Source: Deltaproteobacteria bacterium (GTDB lineage Bacteria > Desulfobacterota > Desulfovibrionia > Desulfovibrionales > Desulfomicrobiaceae). From it: a DNA stretch of 45,319 bases. Positions 17,170-24,929 of this stretch are shown here, piece after piece. The stretch covers positions 1 to 45,319 of the forward strand of contig RZZR01000006.1 in assembly GCA_009929795.1 (NCBI GenBank), written 5' to 3'. Every line of letters starts with the position of its first letter. Positions within the stretch are counted from its first letter, which is position 1. A program made the translations under genes and the position numbers. The notes under the pieces are model-generated. The model searched no databases, was not told the DNA's origin, and worked only from the letters and a program-made list of their open reading frames with translations.

Positions 17170-17198
17170 TTGATGATTTTTTCTTTCTCTTTTATGTA
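17170..17198 (+). promoter_or_regulatory. Weak promoter candidate before the tandem periplasmic genes
   Basis: TTGATG (17170-17175) is followed after 17 bases by TATGTA (17193-17198) within a markedly T-rich stretch. The -35 box fits fairly well; the -10 fits only at its TAT. It lies 45 bases before the next start codon, after the acyltransferase gene has ended. Confidence 0.3.
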
Positions 17199-17243
17199 TG
17201 AAGTAAATCCCGATGACGAGATTCCCAAAACAAGGAGGATATC

Positions 17244-18122
17244 ATGATTCGTTTGACCATGTTCGCCGTGATGGCCCTTTTCACCCTGTGCACCGTCCTT
17301 CCCGTCCAGGCCGCCGATTTGCCGCGGGTGATGATCGTTGGCGAGGATGACGATCCCGACACCATCCCCCGTGATTCGAGAGTCTTCAAACGTGTCCTGG
17401 AATCCATCTCCAATCAACTGATTGACGAAGGGTTCACCGTCAAGGACGAGACGGCCATGACCGTCGGCACCCACGTCCAGGGACGGGTTAGAAGAGCGGA
17501 TGCCGAAGTCATCCAGATCGGCAGGGATGTCGGTGTGGACACCTTGGTCATCTTCTCGATCTATCCCAACGCCAAGGTCAATCAGAACAGCGTCCGGGTC
17601 ACGGCCCGAGTCACCGGCCGCATCCTCGGAACCTACACCGGAGATAGGATGGGCAGCTTTGAAGCTGAGCCCCAGGCCTACCAGCTCGTTCCAAGCCCGT
17701 ATTCCCGCAATGACATCCTTGAGGCTGTTGGCAAGTTGGCCAAAACCATCGGCCAGGAAGTTGGAGCGGTTCTCGCCGAACGCCTGGCCGGATACGCCGA
17801 CCAGCCCGGCGGCCAGCTTCTGGAATGGGTTCTGGTCTTCGATGGATTCACCGATTCCGACATGCGGGAAATCGAAGACATCCTGGTCATCTTCTCCGGC
17901 TACGACAGCCATCGTCCCAAGCCCAACGCCGTCAACACCTCAACCCACCACGAGTACATCTATTCCTCGTCCATCGACTCGGCCAAACTGAGAAGCAACA
18001 TGAACAAGATGCTCGACAAGTTGAACATGAAGGGTCGAATCTCCATGGCCGGGAACGAAGTCCAGGTCGTTAAGACGACTGGGGTCAAGCAACGCAAGCA
18101 GCAAAGTCAAAGCGAGTGGTAG
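17244..18122 (+). CDS. Periplasmic protein, short paralogue of the next gene
   Basis: A 292-residue protein with a signal peptide (about 1-23, ending VQA before AD). There is no family I can name with confidence. The mature part has a Rossmann-like start (PRVMIVGED), a central region (TLVIFSI) and a C-terminal region (EWVLVFDGF through DILVIFSGYD). All three line up with corresponding segments of the next protein: RILVLGTD, LITFSL, and YLITFYDF through LTVLSGF. AAGGAGG at 17232-17238 lies five bases before the ATG. The end is a Gln/Lys-rich tail. It was probably formed by duplication. Envelope location is well supported; function unknown. Confidence 0.78.
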   Translation: MIRLTMFAVMALFTLCTVLPVQAADLPRVMIVGEDDDPDTIPRDSRVFKRVLESISNQLIDEGFTVKDETAMTVGTHVQGRVRRADAEVIQIGRDVGVDTLVIFSIYPNAKVNQNSVRVTARVTGRILGTYTGDRMGSFEAEPQAYQLVPSPYSRNDILEAVGKLAKTIGQEVGAVLAERLAGYADQPGGQLLEWVLVFDGFTDSDMREIEDILVIFSGYDSHRPKPNAVNTSTHHEYIYSSSIDSAKLRSNMNKMLDKLNMKGRISMAGNEVQVVKTTGVKQRKQQSQSEW

Positions 18123-18125
18123 CCT

Positions 18126-18157
18126 GATTGGGCTCCGGCCGTAGTCGGAGCCCAATC
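18126..18157 (+). repeat. Perfect 12-bp inverted repeat between the tandem paralogues
   Basis: GATTGGGCTCCG (18126-18137) and its exact reverse complement (18146-18157) flank an eight-base loop. No T-run follows, so this is not a standard terminator. It sits four bases after one stop codon and ends 13 bases before the next gene's ribosome-binding site. It could stabilise or process the shared mRNA, or reduce expression of the second gene. Confidence 0.75.
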
Positions 18158-18181
18158 TCCATGACCGCACAAGGAGAAGCC

Positions 18182-19309
18182 ATGAAAGGAACCGGCATTG
18201 TATCCGGACTGCTGACGGTCTTGCTCGTGCTGTTCTGCTCGACGACCGTCTCCGCCCAATCAGTGGAGGCCACTGGCGTCGGCGTCGATCGCGACCATGC
18301 TCTGAACAACGCCTTGCAGCTCGCCGTGGAATCGGCCATCGGCGTTCTGGTCGACAGTGGAACCCTGGTCGAGAACTTCACGGTGGTCAAAGACGAAATC
18401 GTGACCCACTCCGTCGGCTACGTTGAGAGCTACAAAATCCTGACCGAAAAACCCGAACCCGATGGCGGCCATTCGGTGACCATCAGCGCCCTGGTCAACA
18501 GTGGACGCATTTCCGACGACATGACCAGCCTCGACGTTCTGATGAAAATGGCCGGGCACCCGAGGATTCTCGTGCTAGGCACCGACACCGAACTGACCTC
18601 CATTCCGACCGGCACTCAGGTCTTCCAGACCCTGGTCGAGGATGTGAAGCGGGTCTTTCGGGAGAAGTTCCGATTCGAGGTCATCGATTGGGACACGGTC
18701 CGCCAGGCCCATAAAAACCTCCCCGGCAAGCTGACCAAAGAGCGGGCCCTCAAGCACAACGACGTCATTCGAGCGGACAACCTGATCACCTTTTCCCTGG
18801 AGTATGCCTCGGCCCAGGCCAATCCGGCCCCTGTGGACATGACCATGTCCGCCATCCGCATATCCGATGACTTCATGATCAAGTCAGTCACCCAGAGGAT
18901 AGGCTCGGTGTCATCCGGGGGGCTGACCGCCCCGGAGAAGGATCGCAGAGCCATCGCCCTAGCCGGGGAACATATCTTTTCCCTGGCTGTTCAGACCGCC
19001 AGGGCAGTGGTGGAGGACCTGCAGGGTGAGGTCGAGCGGGGCAAGGGCTTCCGATACCTGATCACCTTCTACGATTTCCCCGATGCCAAAGCGCTGGAAG
19101 ACCAGTTGACCGTCCTCAGTGGCTTCGTCCGCTATTCGGTCGAAAAATCGACTCCTACCACTCTTGAGCTGTCCTACTGGTCAAACCTTCGAGAAAGCGC
19201 ACTCCTGGAAAGGGTCCAAAAACTCATCGAAGAACGTGGTCACAAGTACAAGTTCAAGCAGGAAGGTCGTGCTCTGAGATTCAAATGGGAGCACCCTGAA
19301 GGCTTCTGA
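18182..19309 (+). CDS. Periplasmic protein with FlgT-like N-terminal domain
   Basis: A 375-residue secreted protein with a signal peptide (about 1-25, ending VSA before Q). Residues about 28-105 resemble the N-terminal domain of flagellar assembly protein FlgT: a VEATG start, an alternating ALNNALQLAVESAIGVLV helix, then SVGYVESYKIL and a beta strand. The rest is paralogous to the preceding protein, so this gene equals that protein plus the extra domain. AAGGAG lies five bases before ATG 18182; an earlier TTG at 18128 would run through the hairpin. Flagellar-motor association is only suggested by the FlgT-like domain. A terminator follows. Confidence 0.75.
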   Translation: MKGTGIVSGLLTVLLVLFCSTTVSAQSVEATGVGVDRDHALNNALQLAVESAIGVLVDSGTLVENFTVVKDEIVTHSVGYVESYKILTEKPEPDGGHSVTISALVNSGRISDDMTSLDVLMKMAGHPRILVLGTDTELTSIPTGTQVFQTLVEDVKRVFREKFRFEVIDWDTVRQAHKNLPGKLTKERALKHNDVIRADNLITFSLEYASAQANPAPVDMTMSAIRISDDFMIKSVTQRIGSVSSGGLTAPEKDRRAIALAGEHIFSLAVQTARAVVEDLQGEVERGKGFRYLITFYDFPDAKALEDQLTVLSGFVRYSVEKSTPTTLELSYWSNLRESALLERVQKLIEERGHKYKFKQEGRALRFKWEHPEGF

Positions 19310-19335
19310 TTCGCTTTCAATATTTGATAAAAGAT

Positions 19336-19377
19336 ACGGCCCTGGGTCCGAACGGTTCCCGGGGCCGTCTGTTTTCT
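19336..19377 (+). terminator. Rho-independent terminator after the tandem paralogues
   Basis: An eleven-base-pair stem (19336-19346 with 19358-19368, one T·G pair, otherwise ACGGCCC/GGGCCGT and GGG/CCC) with an eleven-base loop, followed by a TTTTCTT run. It begins 26 bases after the stop codon. Confidence 0.85.
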
Positions 19378-19489
19378 TGTCCTTCTCGCTCATGGTTCGT
19401 CCGCTTCAATCCACAGACCAGCTCCGGGCAGGCAATGACGACCTGACCCCTTTCCGCTCCACTCTCTCCCTCAGTCAAGAGGAACAGGC

Positions 19490-19963
19490 ATGAAGCATGT
19501 GGTCCACATTTCAGACATGAAAATCTCCAAGAACCCGAGGGATGTTCTCGTCACCCATTCCCTGGGTTCTTGCCTGGGTCTTGCTGCCTACGACCCGGAG
19601 GTCCGCGTGGGGGCTCTCATTCATTGCCTTCTTCCCAATCACTCCGGGAACCCAAAAGCCCGCGAGAACCCATACATGTTCGTCAGCAGTGGCGTGCCGG
19701 CCATGATCCGCAAAATGTACGACTACGGCGCTGAAAAGCAAAGAATCATCCTCAAAGCCGCCGGATGCGGCCGGATGCTGAACATCACCAACCAGTTCGA
19801 CACCGGGGAAAAGAATTTCTCCACCCTCCTGAAGCTCCTTGAAGTGAACGACATGCCTTTGGCCGCCCGGGATGTCGGCGGCAGCAGACCGAGGACCGTT
19901 GTTCTGCACCTTGAAAACGGACGAGTCGTGATCCGCTCCAGAAAAGAGGAGAGCGATCTATGA
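19490..19963 (+). CDS. cheD: Chemoreceptor glutamine deamidase CheD
   Basis: Deamidates glutamines of chemotaxis receptors and may interact with CheC. The 157-residue length is normal. The catalytic triad can be read as Thr22, Cys28 (in LGSC) and His45 (in GALIHCLLP), one residue offset from the triad known for Thermotoga CheD. AAGAGGAA lies before the ATG. It overlaps the HDOD gene by four bases (ATGA). No other che genes are in the window, so this pair is separate from the main chemotaxis cluster. Confidence 0.9.
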   Translation: MKHVVHISDMKISKNPRDVLVTHSLGSCLGLAAYDPEVRVGALIHCLLPNHSGNPKARENPYMFVSSGVPAMIRKMYDYGAEKQRIILKAAGCGRMLNITNQFDTGEKNFSTLLKLLEVNDMPLAARDVGGSRPRTVVLHLENGRVVIRSRKEESDL

Positions 19964-20820
19964 TAAAACGGAAAATAATTCTGGCCAGGATCAAACGGAT
20001 CGAGGACCTGCCTTCCAGCGTCGGCAAGGCCCTCAAGACCATGAACGACCCCGATGTCGACATGGGCCAGTTGACCAGCGTACTCGAGCGGGATCCGGCC
20101 ATCACGGCCAACATCTTGCGGTTGGCCAACTCGGCCTACTTCGGGGCGACCCACAAGATCGCCTCCCTCCGGGACGCCGTTGTCCGCCTCGGATCCAAGC
20201 AGCTCTTCCAGCTCATGCTTACCGTGGCCGTGGCCCCCCGTATGTCCCCGGCCGTCTCCGGGTACGATATGCCGGCCTGCGCCCTGCTCGAGCAGTCCCT
20301 GGCCGTCGCGGTGGCCTCGGAACTCTCGGCCGCTACCCTCGACATCCAGGCTCCTCCCCATACCTTCACAGCCGGTCTCCTGGCCAACATCGGCAAAATC
20401 GTCCTTGGCCAATTCCTGGAGGTCAGCGGTCAGGAAATCGTCTCCTTGGCTGAGGAACGGGAAATCCCATTCGACCAGGCCGAGCGGGAGATCCTCGGCA
20501 TCGACCACCTTGAGGTCGGCGCCGAACTGCTCAGGAACTGGTCCATCCCCGAAGAAATTGTCCAAGTGGTTAGATACCGGCTCCAGCCCGATCTTCTCCC
20601 GTCCCGGAATCTTGCCTTGGATCTCGTCCATGTCGGAGACGCCATCACCAGGATGACCGGTATCGGCCAGGGATTCGACGGTATGCACTACCCGATTTCC
20701 GGGCAGGTGATCGAGCGTCTGGGCATGAATTCCAGGCATGTCGAACAAATTATGAGCCTGCTCGTCGACCGGGTCGAGGAGTTGCAGCGGCTTCTGCCCA
20801 AGTGCGAGGGGGATATCTGA
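19960..20820 (+). CDS. HDOD domain protein
   Basis: A 286-residue cytoplasmic signalling protein made almost wholly of one HDOD domain (about 10-210): LPSSVGKAL, then DPAITANILRLANSAYFG and the AVVRLGSKQL helix are the family's landmarks. HDOD proteins are HD-domain relatives that usually lack a complete metal site and act in signalling. In FTAGLLANIGKIV the usual HD pair is not present, so enzymatic activity is unlikely. It starts within the cheD stop codon, so the two products are probably made in a fixed ratio and may act on the same chemosensory system. Confidence 0.9.
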   Translation: MIKRKIILARIKRIEDLPSSVGKALKTMNDPDVDMGQLTSVLERDPAITANILRLANSAYFGATHKIASLRDAVVRLGSKQLFQLMLTVAVAPRMSPAVSGYDMPACALLEQSLAVAVASELSAATLDIQAPPHTFTAGLLANIGKIVLGQFLEVSGQEIVSLAEEREIPFDQAEREILGIDHLEVGAELLRNWSIPEEIVQVVRYRLQPDLLPSRNLALDLVHVGDAITRMTGIGQGFDGMHYPISGQVIERLGMNSRHVEQIMSLLVDRVEELQRLLPKCEGDI

Positions 20821-20861
20821 CCGGAACCCAACGATCCGCAGAGCAAGGTCACGTCGCCGTC

Positions 20862-20886
20862 AAAAAAAACGACCCCGCCAAGGTCG
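20862..20886 (-). terminator. Probable terminator of the rimI-to-glycosyltransferase operon
   Basis: On the complement, a short stem CGACC/GGTCG (20870-20886, seven-base loop) is followed by eight T residues (20862-20869). It lies 30 bases after the glycosyltransferase stop, between two convergent transcription units. The stem is only five base pairs, so strength is uncertain. Confidence 0.6.
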
Positions 20887-20916
20887 AGGTCTTCCATCCC
20901 AGGAACACCCTTTGAA

Positions 20917-21996
20917 TCATGCCCCGAATCCGGTCAATTTGGCATAGACCCGGGCATAGTCCGAGGCCATGGCCTCCACGGTGTACAGGGCCGACTCCTG
21001 TATAGCCCGTTCGACTACGCTCGACCTCAAGGCATCGTCGGTCAGAATGCGGCGCAGGACTAAACCCAGTGCCGAGGCCTCGGCCCGTGGAAAAACTAGG
21101 CCGGTCAGGCCGTCTTGGACCAGCTCAAGGTTGGAGGGCAGGTCGGAAGCCACCACCGGGACCCCGCAGACCCAGCCCTCCTTTATTGCTGCACTGCTCC
21201 CTTCGCCATCCTGGGAGGGCACCACGAGAACGTCCGCTTCCGGCAAAACCAGTCGGCTGTCCACGTGGCCAGGAAACCGGACCCGCTCCGAAATCCCTAG
21301 ATCTCTAGCTAAAACCTCCAGTTCCCCCCGAAGTGGACCTTTCCCGACCAGAACAGCCTCCCATGGCAAATCCTGCATCCCGGCAAGGGCCCGAAGAAGG
21401 ACCGCATGCCCCTTCTGGGCCGTCAGCGCCCCCATCAGACAGATGACGGGAAGCGGACTAATCCGGTCTCGACAAGGCCTATACCTTCCCGGATCAATGG
21501 CGCTGTGTCGGACATGGAGTCGATTTCGTTCGACGCCGCATTGAGCCATGATCTCCAGAATTTCACGACTGACGCAGACTACGGCCCCGCCACGTCTGTA
21601 TTTCCAGAACCCGGTTTGGGAGGGAGGATAGGACACCCGGCGGGTATGCACAAGACGAATCTTTCCTGGAAGCAGAAAAGAAAGGAACGCCCCGAGGCCA
21701 GCTGCTCGGGGCTCGTGGGTGTGGATGATGGCTGCCGAAACCCGACGAATCAAACCCAGGAGGGAGAGCCAGTTCCTTGGGTCATAGTCCCAACGGGACG
21801 GGAGGGCCTCTGTTTGGAGATTCCGAGACCGGGCCTCAATTAGAAGCGGGCTTCCAGTCGGACAGGCCAGCAAAGGTTCCCAAGGACCGCGGCCGGCCTG
21901 GGATCCGGCCAGGTACAGGACTTGGCGCTGCCCGCCGCGAAAGTCAGGGCCCAGGTCCAGATGGAGCACTCGTTGCCGGGCCATATCCCGGAGCAT
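20917..21996 (-). CDS. GT4-family glycosyltransferase
   Basis: A 359-residue GT-B fold glycosyltransferase. The N-terminal domain begins VLHLDLGPDFRGGQRQV, the acceptor-side glycine loop. The C-terminal nucleotide-sugar domain has LMGALTAQKGH (about 187), FPGHV, and the GT4 signature PSQDGEGSSAAIKE followed by GVPVVASDLPSNLELV (about 260-295). The second Glu of the usual EX7E is present as KE. Substrate cannot be read; lipopolysaccharide or another surface glycan is likely. It is last in the operon, 13 bases after the aminotransferase gene. An alternative start four codons in (ATG 21984) is possible. Confidence 0.85.
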   Translation of the reverse strand: MLRDMARQRVLHLDLGPDFRGGQRQVLYLAGSQAGRGPWEPLLACPTGSPLLIEARSRNLQTEALPSRWDYDPRNWLSLLGLIRRVSAAIIHTHEPRAAGLGAFLSFLLPGKIRLVHTRRVSYPPSQTGFWKYRRGGAVVCVSREILEIMAQCGVERNRLHVRHSAIDPGRYRPCRDRISPLPVICLMGALTAQKGHAVLLRALAGMQDLPWEAVLVGKGPLRGELEVLARDLGISERVRFPGHVDSRLVLPEADVLVVPSQDGEGSSAAIKEGWVCGVPVVASDLPSNLELVQDGLTGLVFPRAEASALGLVLRRILTDDALRSSVVERAIQESALYTVEAMASDYARVYAKLTGFGA

Positions 21997-22009
21997 ACAG
22001 TCCGGCCCC

Positions 22010-22957
22010 TCAAAGAAAAGGGGTGCCGGTTTTTTGCAGATCGTCCTGGAGCATGGCCCGAAGTTTCCGGCTCATGGGTCCGGGTCGGACGTCGTGGATC
22101 GCCCTGCCGTTGTAACGAACCACACTCACGGCATCGATGGAGGTTCCCAGAAGGATCACCTCACGGGCATCGTAGATCTCCGACTCCCGTATCGACCGGG
22201 TGATTGTCGAAATACCTGACAGGGCCAGCAGTTCCAAGGTCCGGGCCAAGGTCGTGCCAACCAGGACGTGGGTCGTGTCCGGAATCACGACCTGCCCGTC
22301 TTGACCAACAATGACCACGTTTTCGGCCGCGCCCTCGGCCAAATGGTTGTCTGGAGTGAAGCCCAGTGTGTAGTCACACCCCTTTTCGGCCGCCTCCATC
22401 TTCATCAACACGTTGTTCAGGTAATTGACGGTCTTCAGCCCGACCTGATGCCCTGGCTTGACCGGAATGCCCGACCGGCAGGCCGTGACCCCATTTTCCC
22501 AGAATGATTCCGGTCGTTGAGGAAATCTTCGTGCGACCACATACAGACTCGGGAAGGCGCACTCCCGGGGATCGGGCGTGAACCCGCCAGGGCCTCGTCC
22601 GATAAAGATGGTCAAAATTCCGCGTTTCCGGCCACCCGTTTGGGCCACGCCGATAACGATATCTCGAATCTCCGGCCATGGGCAGGGGGGCGTGAGCTTG
22701 ATTCCATGCAGTGAACGACCCATTCTGTCCAGATGTGCGTCGAGCTGGTAGATCTTGCCGTCAACATACTTGAGAGTCTCAAAGGCCCCGTCTCCCCGAT
22801 GGACGAGATGGTCGTCCAGCGGAACGAGCATGAGACGGGGGTTGGTCATAACCGCCCTCAGCCGGTGGTCATAGAAGGCGAAGATATTCTCTTCGCCCGG
22901 CCGGTCCAGGGCCAGAATACGCTCCAGAAATCCGTATTCGTCGATTGTATTCAGCAT
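22010..22957 (-). CDS. Class IV aminotransferase (branched-chain or aminodeoxychorismate lyase type)
   Basis: A 315-residue PLP enzyme. The HRGDGAFETLK segment (about 52-62) and the PLP lysine in GLKTVNYLNNVL (about 175) identify the fold. AEGAAENVVIV and TTLARTLELL provide the phosphate-binding loops. The family holds IlvE, D-amino acid aminotransferase and PabC. The family motifs fit IlvE or PabC about equally, so no symbol is given. It starts eight bases after the asd stop, without a clear ribosome-binding site, and is probably coupled to it. Confidence 0.82.
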   Translation of the reverse strand: MLNTIDEYGFLERILALDRPGEENIFAFYDHRLRAVMTNPRLMLVPLDDHLVHRGDGAFETLKYVDGKIYQLDAHLDRMGRSLHGIKLTPPCPWPEIRDIVIGVAQTGGRKRGILTIFIGRGPGGFTPDPRECAFPSLYVVARRFPQRPESFWENGVTACRSGIPVKPGHQVGLKTVNYLNNVLMKMEAAEKGCDYTLGFTPDNHLAEGAAENVVIVGQDGQVVIPDTTHVLVGTTLARTLELLALSGISTITRSIRESEIYDAREVILLGTSIDAVSVVRYNGRAIHDVRPGPMSRKLRAMLQDDLQKTGTPFL

Positions 22958-22964
22958 GTCCGCA

Positions 22965-23996
22965 TCACCGACCGGTTATCCGCAGCAAATCCATCTCCAC
23001 GAGTTTCTCGGCAATCTGGACGGCGTTCAAGGCCGCACCTTTACGCAGATTGTCGGATACGACCCAGAGGTTCAAACCGTTGGGGATGGTCTCGTCTTCC
23101 CGGATCCGCCCGACCATGGTTTCGTCGCCTCCTGCGGCCAGAATCGGCATGGGGTAGAGTTTCTCGTCCGGATTGTCCACGACCCGCACCCCCGGGGCCT
23201 GGCTCAGAATGACCCGGGCCTCCTTGGCCGAAAGCTTCTTTTCAGTCTCAATGTTCACCGACTCCGAGTGGCTGTAGAACACAGGCACTCGTACACAGGT
23301 GGCCGTGACCCGGATGTCGGGATCGCCCATGATCTTGACCGTTTCGTGGACCATCTTCATCTCTTCCTTGGTGTATTCGTTCTCCAGGAAAACGTCGATG
23401 TGGGGAAGGCAATTGAAGGCGATCTGGTATGGGTAGACCTTGGCTTCGGGCTCGCGCATGCCAAACAGGTCCCGAACCTGCTGCTCGAGTTCGGCGATTG
23501 CCTTCTGGCCGGTGCCGGACACGGCCTGGTAGGTGGACACCACCACCCGCTTGATGCGGGCGGCGTCGTGGAGGGGTTTCAAAGCCACAACCATCTGGAT
23601 AGTCGAACAGTTAGGGTTGGCGATGATGCCCTTGTGCCACGCGAGGTCATGGGGGTTGACTTCCGGAACTACCAAAGGACACTCGGGATCCATTCTCCAC
23701 GCGCTCGAATTGTCCACCACCACGCAGCCGGACGCGGCCGCCACCGGGGCGAACCTCTCGGACACCGAACCCCCGGCCGAGAACAGGGCCAGATCCACAC
23801 CGGTGAAGGAGTCATCCTTCAATTCGGCCACGGTCACCTCGGCATCGCCGAAAGGGACCTTCATGCCCACGGACCGAACCGAGGCCAGGGCCCTGATCTC
23901 GGACACAGGAAAACCCCGTTCGGCCACCGTCTTGAGCATCTCCCTCCCCACGGCTCCGGTCGCTCCGGCCACAGCCACCACGAACTTCTTGCTCAT
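22965..23996 (-). CDS. asd: Aspartate-semialdehyde dehydrogenase
   Basis: Reduces aspartyl phosphate to aspartate semialdehyde, the branch point to lysine, diaminopimelate, threonine and methionine. At 343 residues it has the NADP loop GATGAVG (11-17), catalytic Cys130 in NPNCSTIQ, and the C-terminal RKGAALNAVQIAE helix. ATG 23996 is chosen because GGAGGGA lies six bases upstream; the open frame continues to 24065 but has no ribosome-binding site there. It follows metF by 29 bases, so methionine- and DAP-related steps share a transcript. Confidence 0.95.
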   Translation of the reverse strand: MSKKFVVAVAGATGAVGREMLKTVAERGFPVSEIRALASVRSVGMKVPFGDAEVTVAELKDDSFTGVDLALFSAGGSVSERFAPVAAASGCVVVDNSSAWRMDPECPLVVPEVNPHDLAWHKGIIANPNCSTIQMVVALKPLHDAARIKRVVVSTYQAVSGTGQKAIAELEQQVRDLFGMREPEAKVYPYQIAFNCLPHIDVFLENEYTKEEMKMVHETVKIMGDPDIRVTATCVRVPVFYSHSESVNIETEKKLSAKEARVILSQAPGVRVVDNPDEKLYPMPILAAGGDETMVGRIREDETIPNGLNLWVVSDNLRKGAALNAVQIAEKLVEMDLLRITGR

Positions 23997-24025
23997 ACCA
24001 ATCCCTCCAAAAAAAATGGTGAAAT

Positions 24026-24907
24026 CTACAAGAGATCCCGCACGTTCTGAAAAATCTCCATGCACGTGTCCGCTCTGTTCAGGGTGTACAAGTGCACACC
24101 GGGTGCCCCTCTTTGGAGGAGATCCCGGACCTGGGCGATGGCAAAGCCCAGTCCGAGGCCACGGACCGCCGCCGGACCGTATGTCTTGTGGATATGCTCC
24201 AGGTCATGACCGTATTCACCCGGGAGGCTGGCCCCGCACAGCCCAAGCATCCGCCGCAGTCCATCCAGGCTGAGCACCGGTAGGACCCCGGGAATGATGG
24301 GCAGGTCGATGCCAATGGTCCGGGCCCTGGCAACGAAATCAAAATACAGGTCATTGTCGAAAAACAATTGCGTAGTGACGAAATCCGCCCCCCTGTCCAC
24401 CTTGTGTTTCAAAAAATTCAGATCGGCCTCGCGATCAGATGACTCGGGATGCCCCTCGGGATAACCGGCCACACCGATGCCCATGTCAGGATACCGCTCC
24501 CGGATATACCCGACCAAATCCGAGGCGTAGGCAAAACTGTTCCCGGGATCAGGCCTGAACACAGTCTCTCCCCGAGGCGGGTCCCCCCGCAGGGCCAAGA
24601 CGTTCTCCACCCCTCCCCGGCTCAACCCCTCCAGGAAGTCTTCGAGCCTCTCGGCCGAAGCCCCGACACAGGTCAGATGGGCCACGGGCTCCAGTCTGTA
24701 TTCCTGCTTGAGCCTGGTCACAATTTCCAGGGTATTGGTCTGGGTCGTGCCTCCGGCCCCATAGGTCACCGAAACGAACAGGGGGTCGATGGCCTGCAGG
24801 TTTCTGACAACGTCGAAAAAGCCCGGCCAGGCACGGCGTTCCTTGGGCGGGAAAAACTCCAGGGACAGAAATCTCTTGCCCCCCTCCAACAATTTCTTGA
24901 CTCTCAT
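24026..24907 (-). CDS. metF: 5,10-Methylenetetrahydrofolate reductase
   Basis: A flavoprotein forming 5-methyl-THF for methionine synthesis, or for C1 metabolism in anaerobes. At 293 residues it is the short bacterial form. LSLEFFPPK (about 15-23), SVTYGAGG (about 46-53) and the LALRGDPPRG loop (about 103-112) are typical; FVTTQLFFD (about 175) completes the FAD site. ATG 24907 has GAGGAA at six bases. There is no fused zinc-ribbon or MetV partner next to it. The upstream neighbour is pilC, 22 bases away, so a housekeeping gene is carried in the pilus operon. Confidence 0.94.
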   Translation of the reverse strand: MRVKKLLEGGKRFLSLEFFPPKERRAWPGFFDVVRNLQAIDPLFVSVTYGAGGTTQTNTLEIVTRLKQEYRLEPVAHLTCVGASAERLEDFLEGLSRGGVENVLALRGDPPRGETVFRPDPGNSFAYASDLVGYIRERYPDMGIGVAGYPEGHPESSDREADLNFLKHKVDRGADFVTTQLFFDNDLYFDFVARARTIGIDLPIIPGVLPVLSLDGLRRMLGLCGASLPGEYGHDLEHIHKTYGPAAVRGLGLGFAIAQVRDLLQRGAPGVHLYTLNRADTCMEIFQNVRDLL

Positions 24908-24929
24908 GACGTTCCTCTTCACCCGGGCC

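Noticed and set aside
22956-24050. A 364-codon open frame on the plus strand
   Set aside because: It is antisense to asd almost base for base. The asd motifs are unambiguous.
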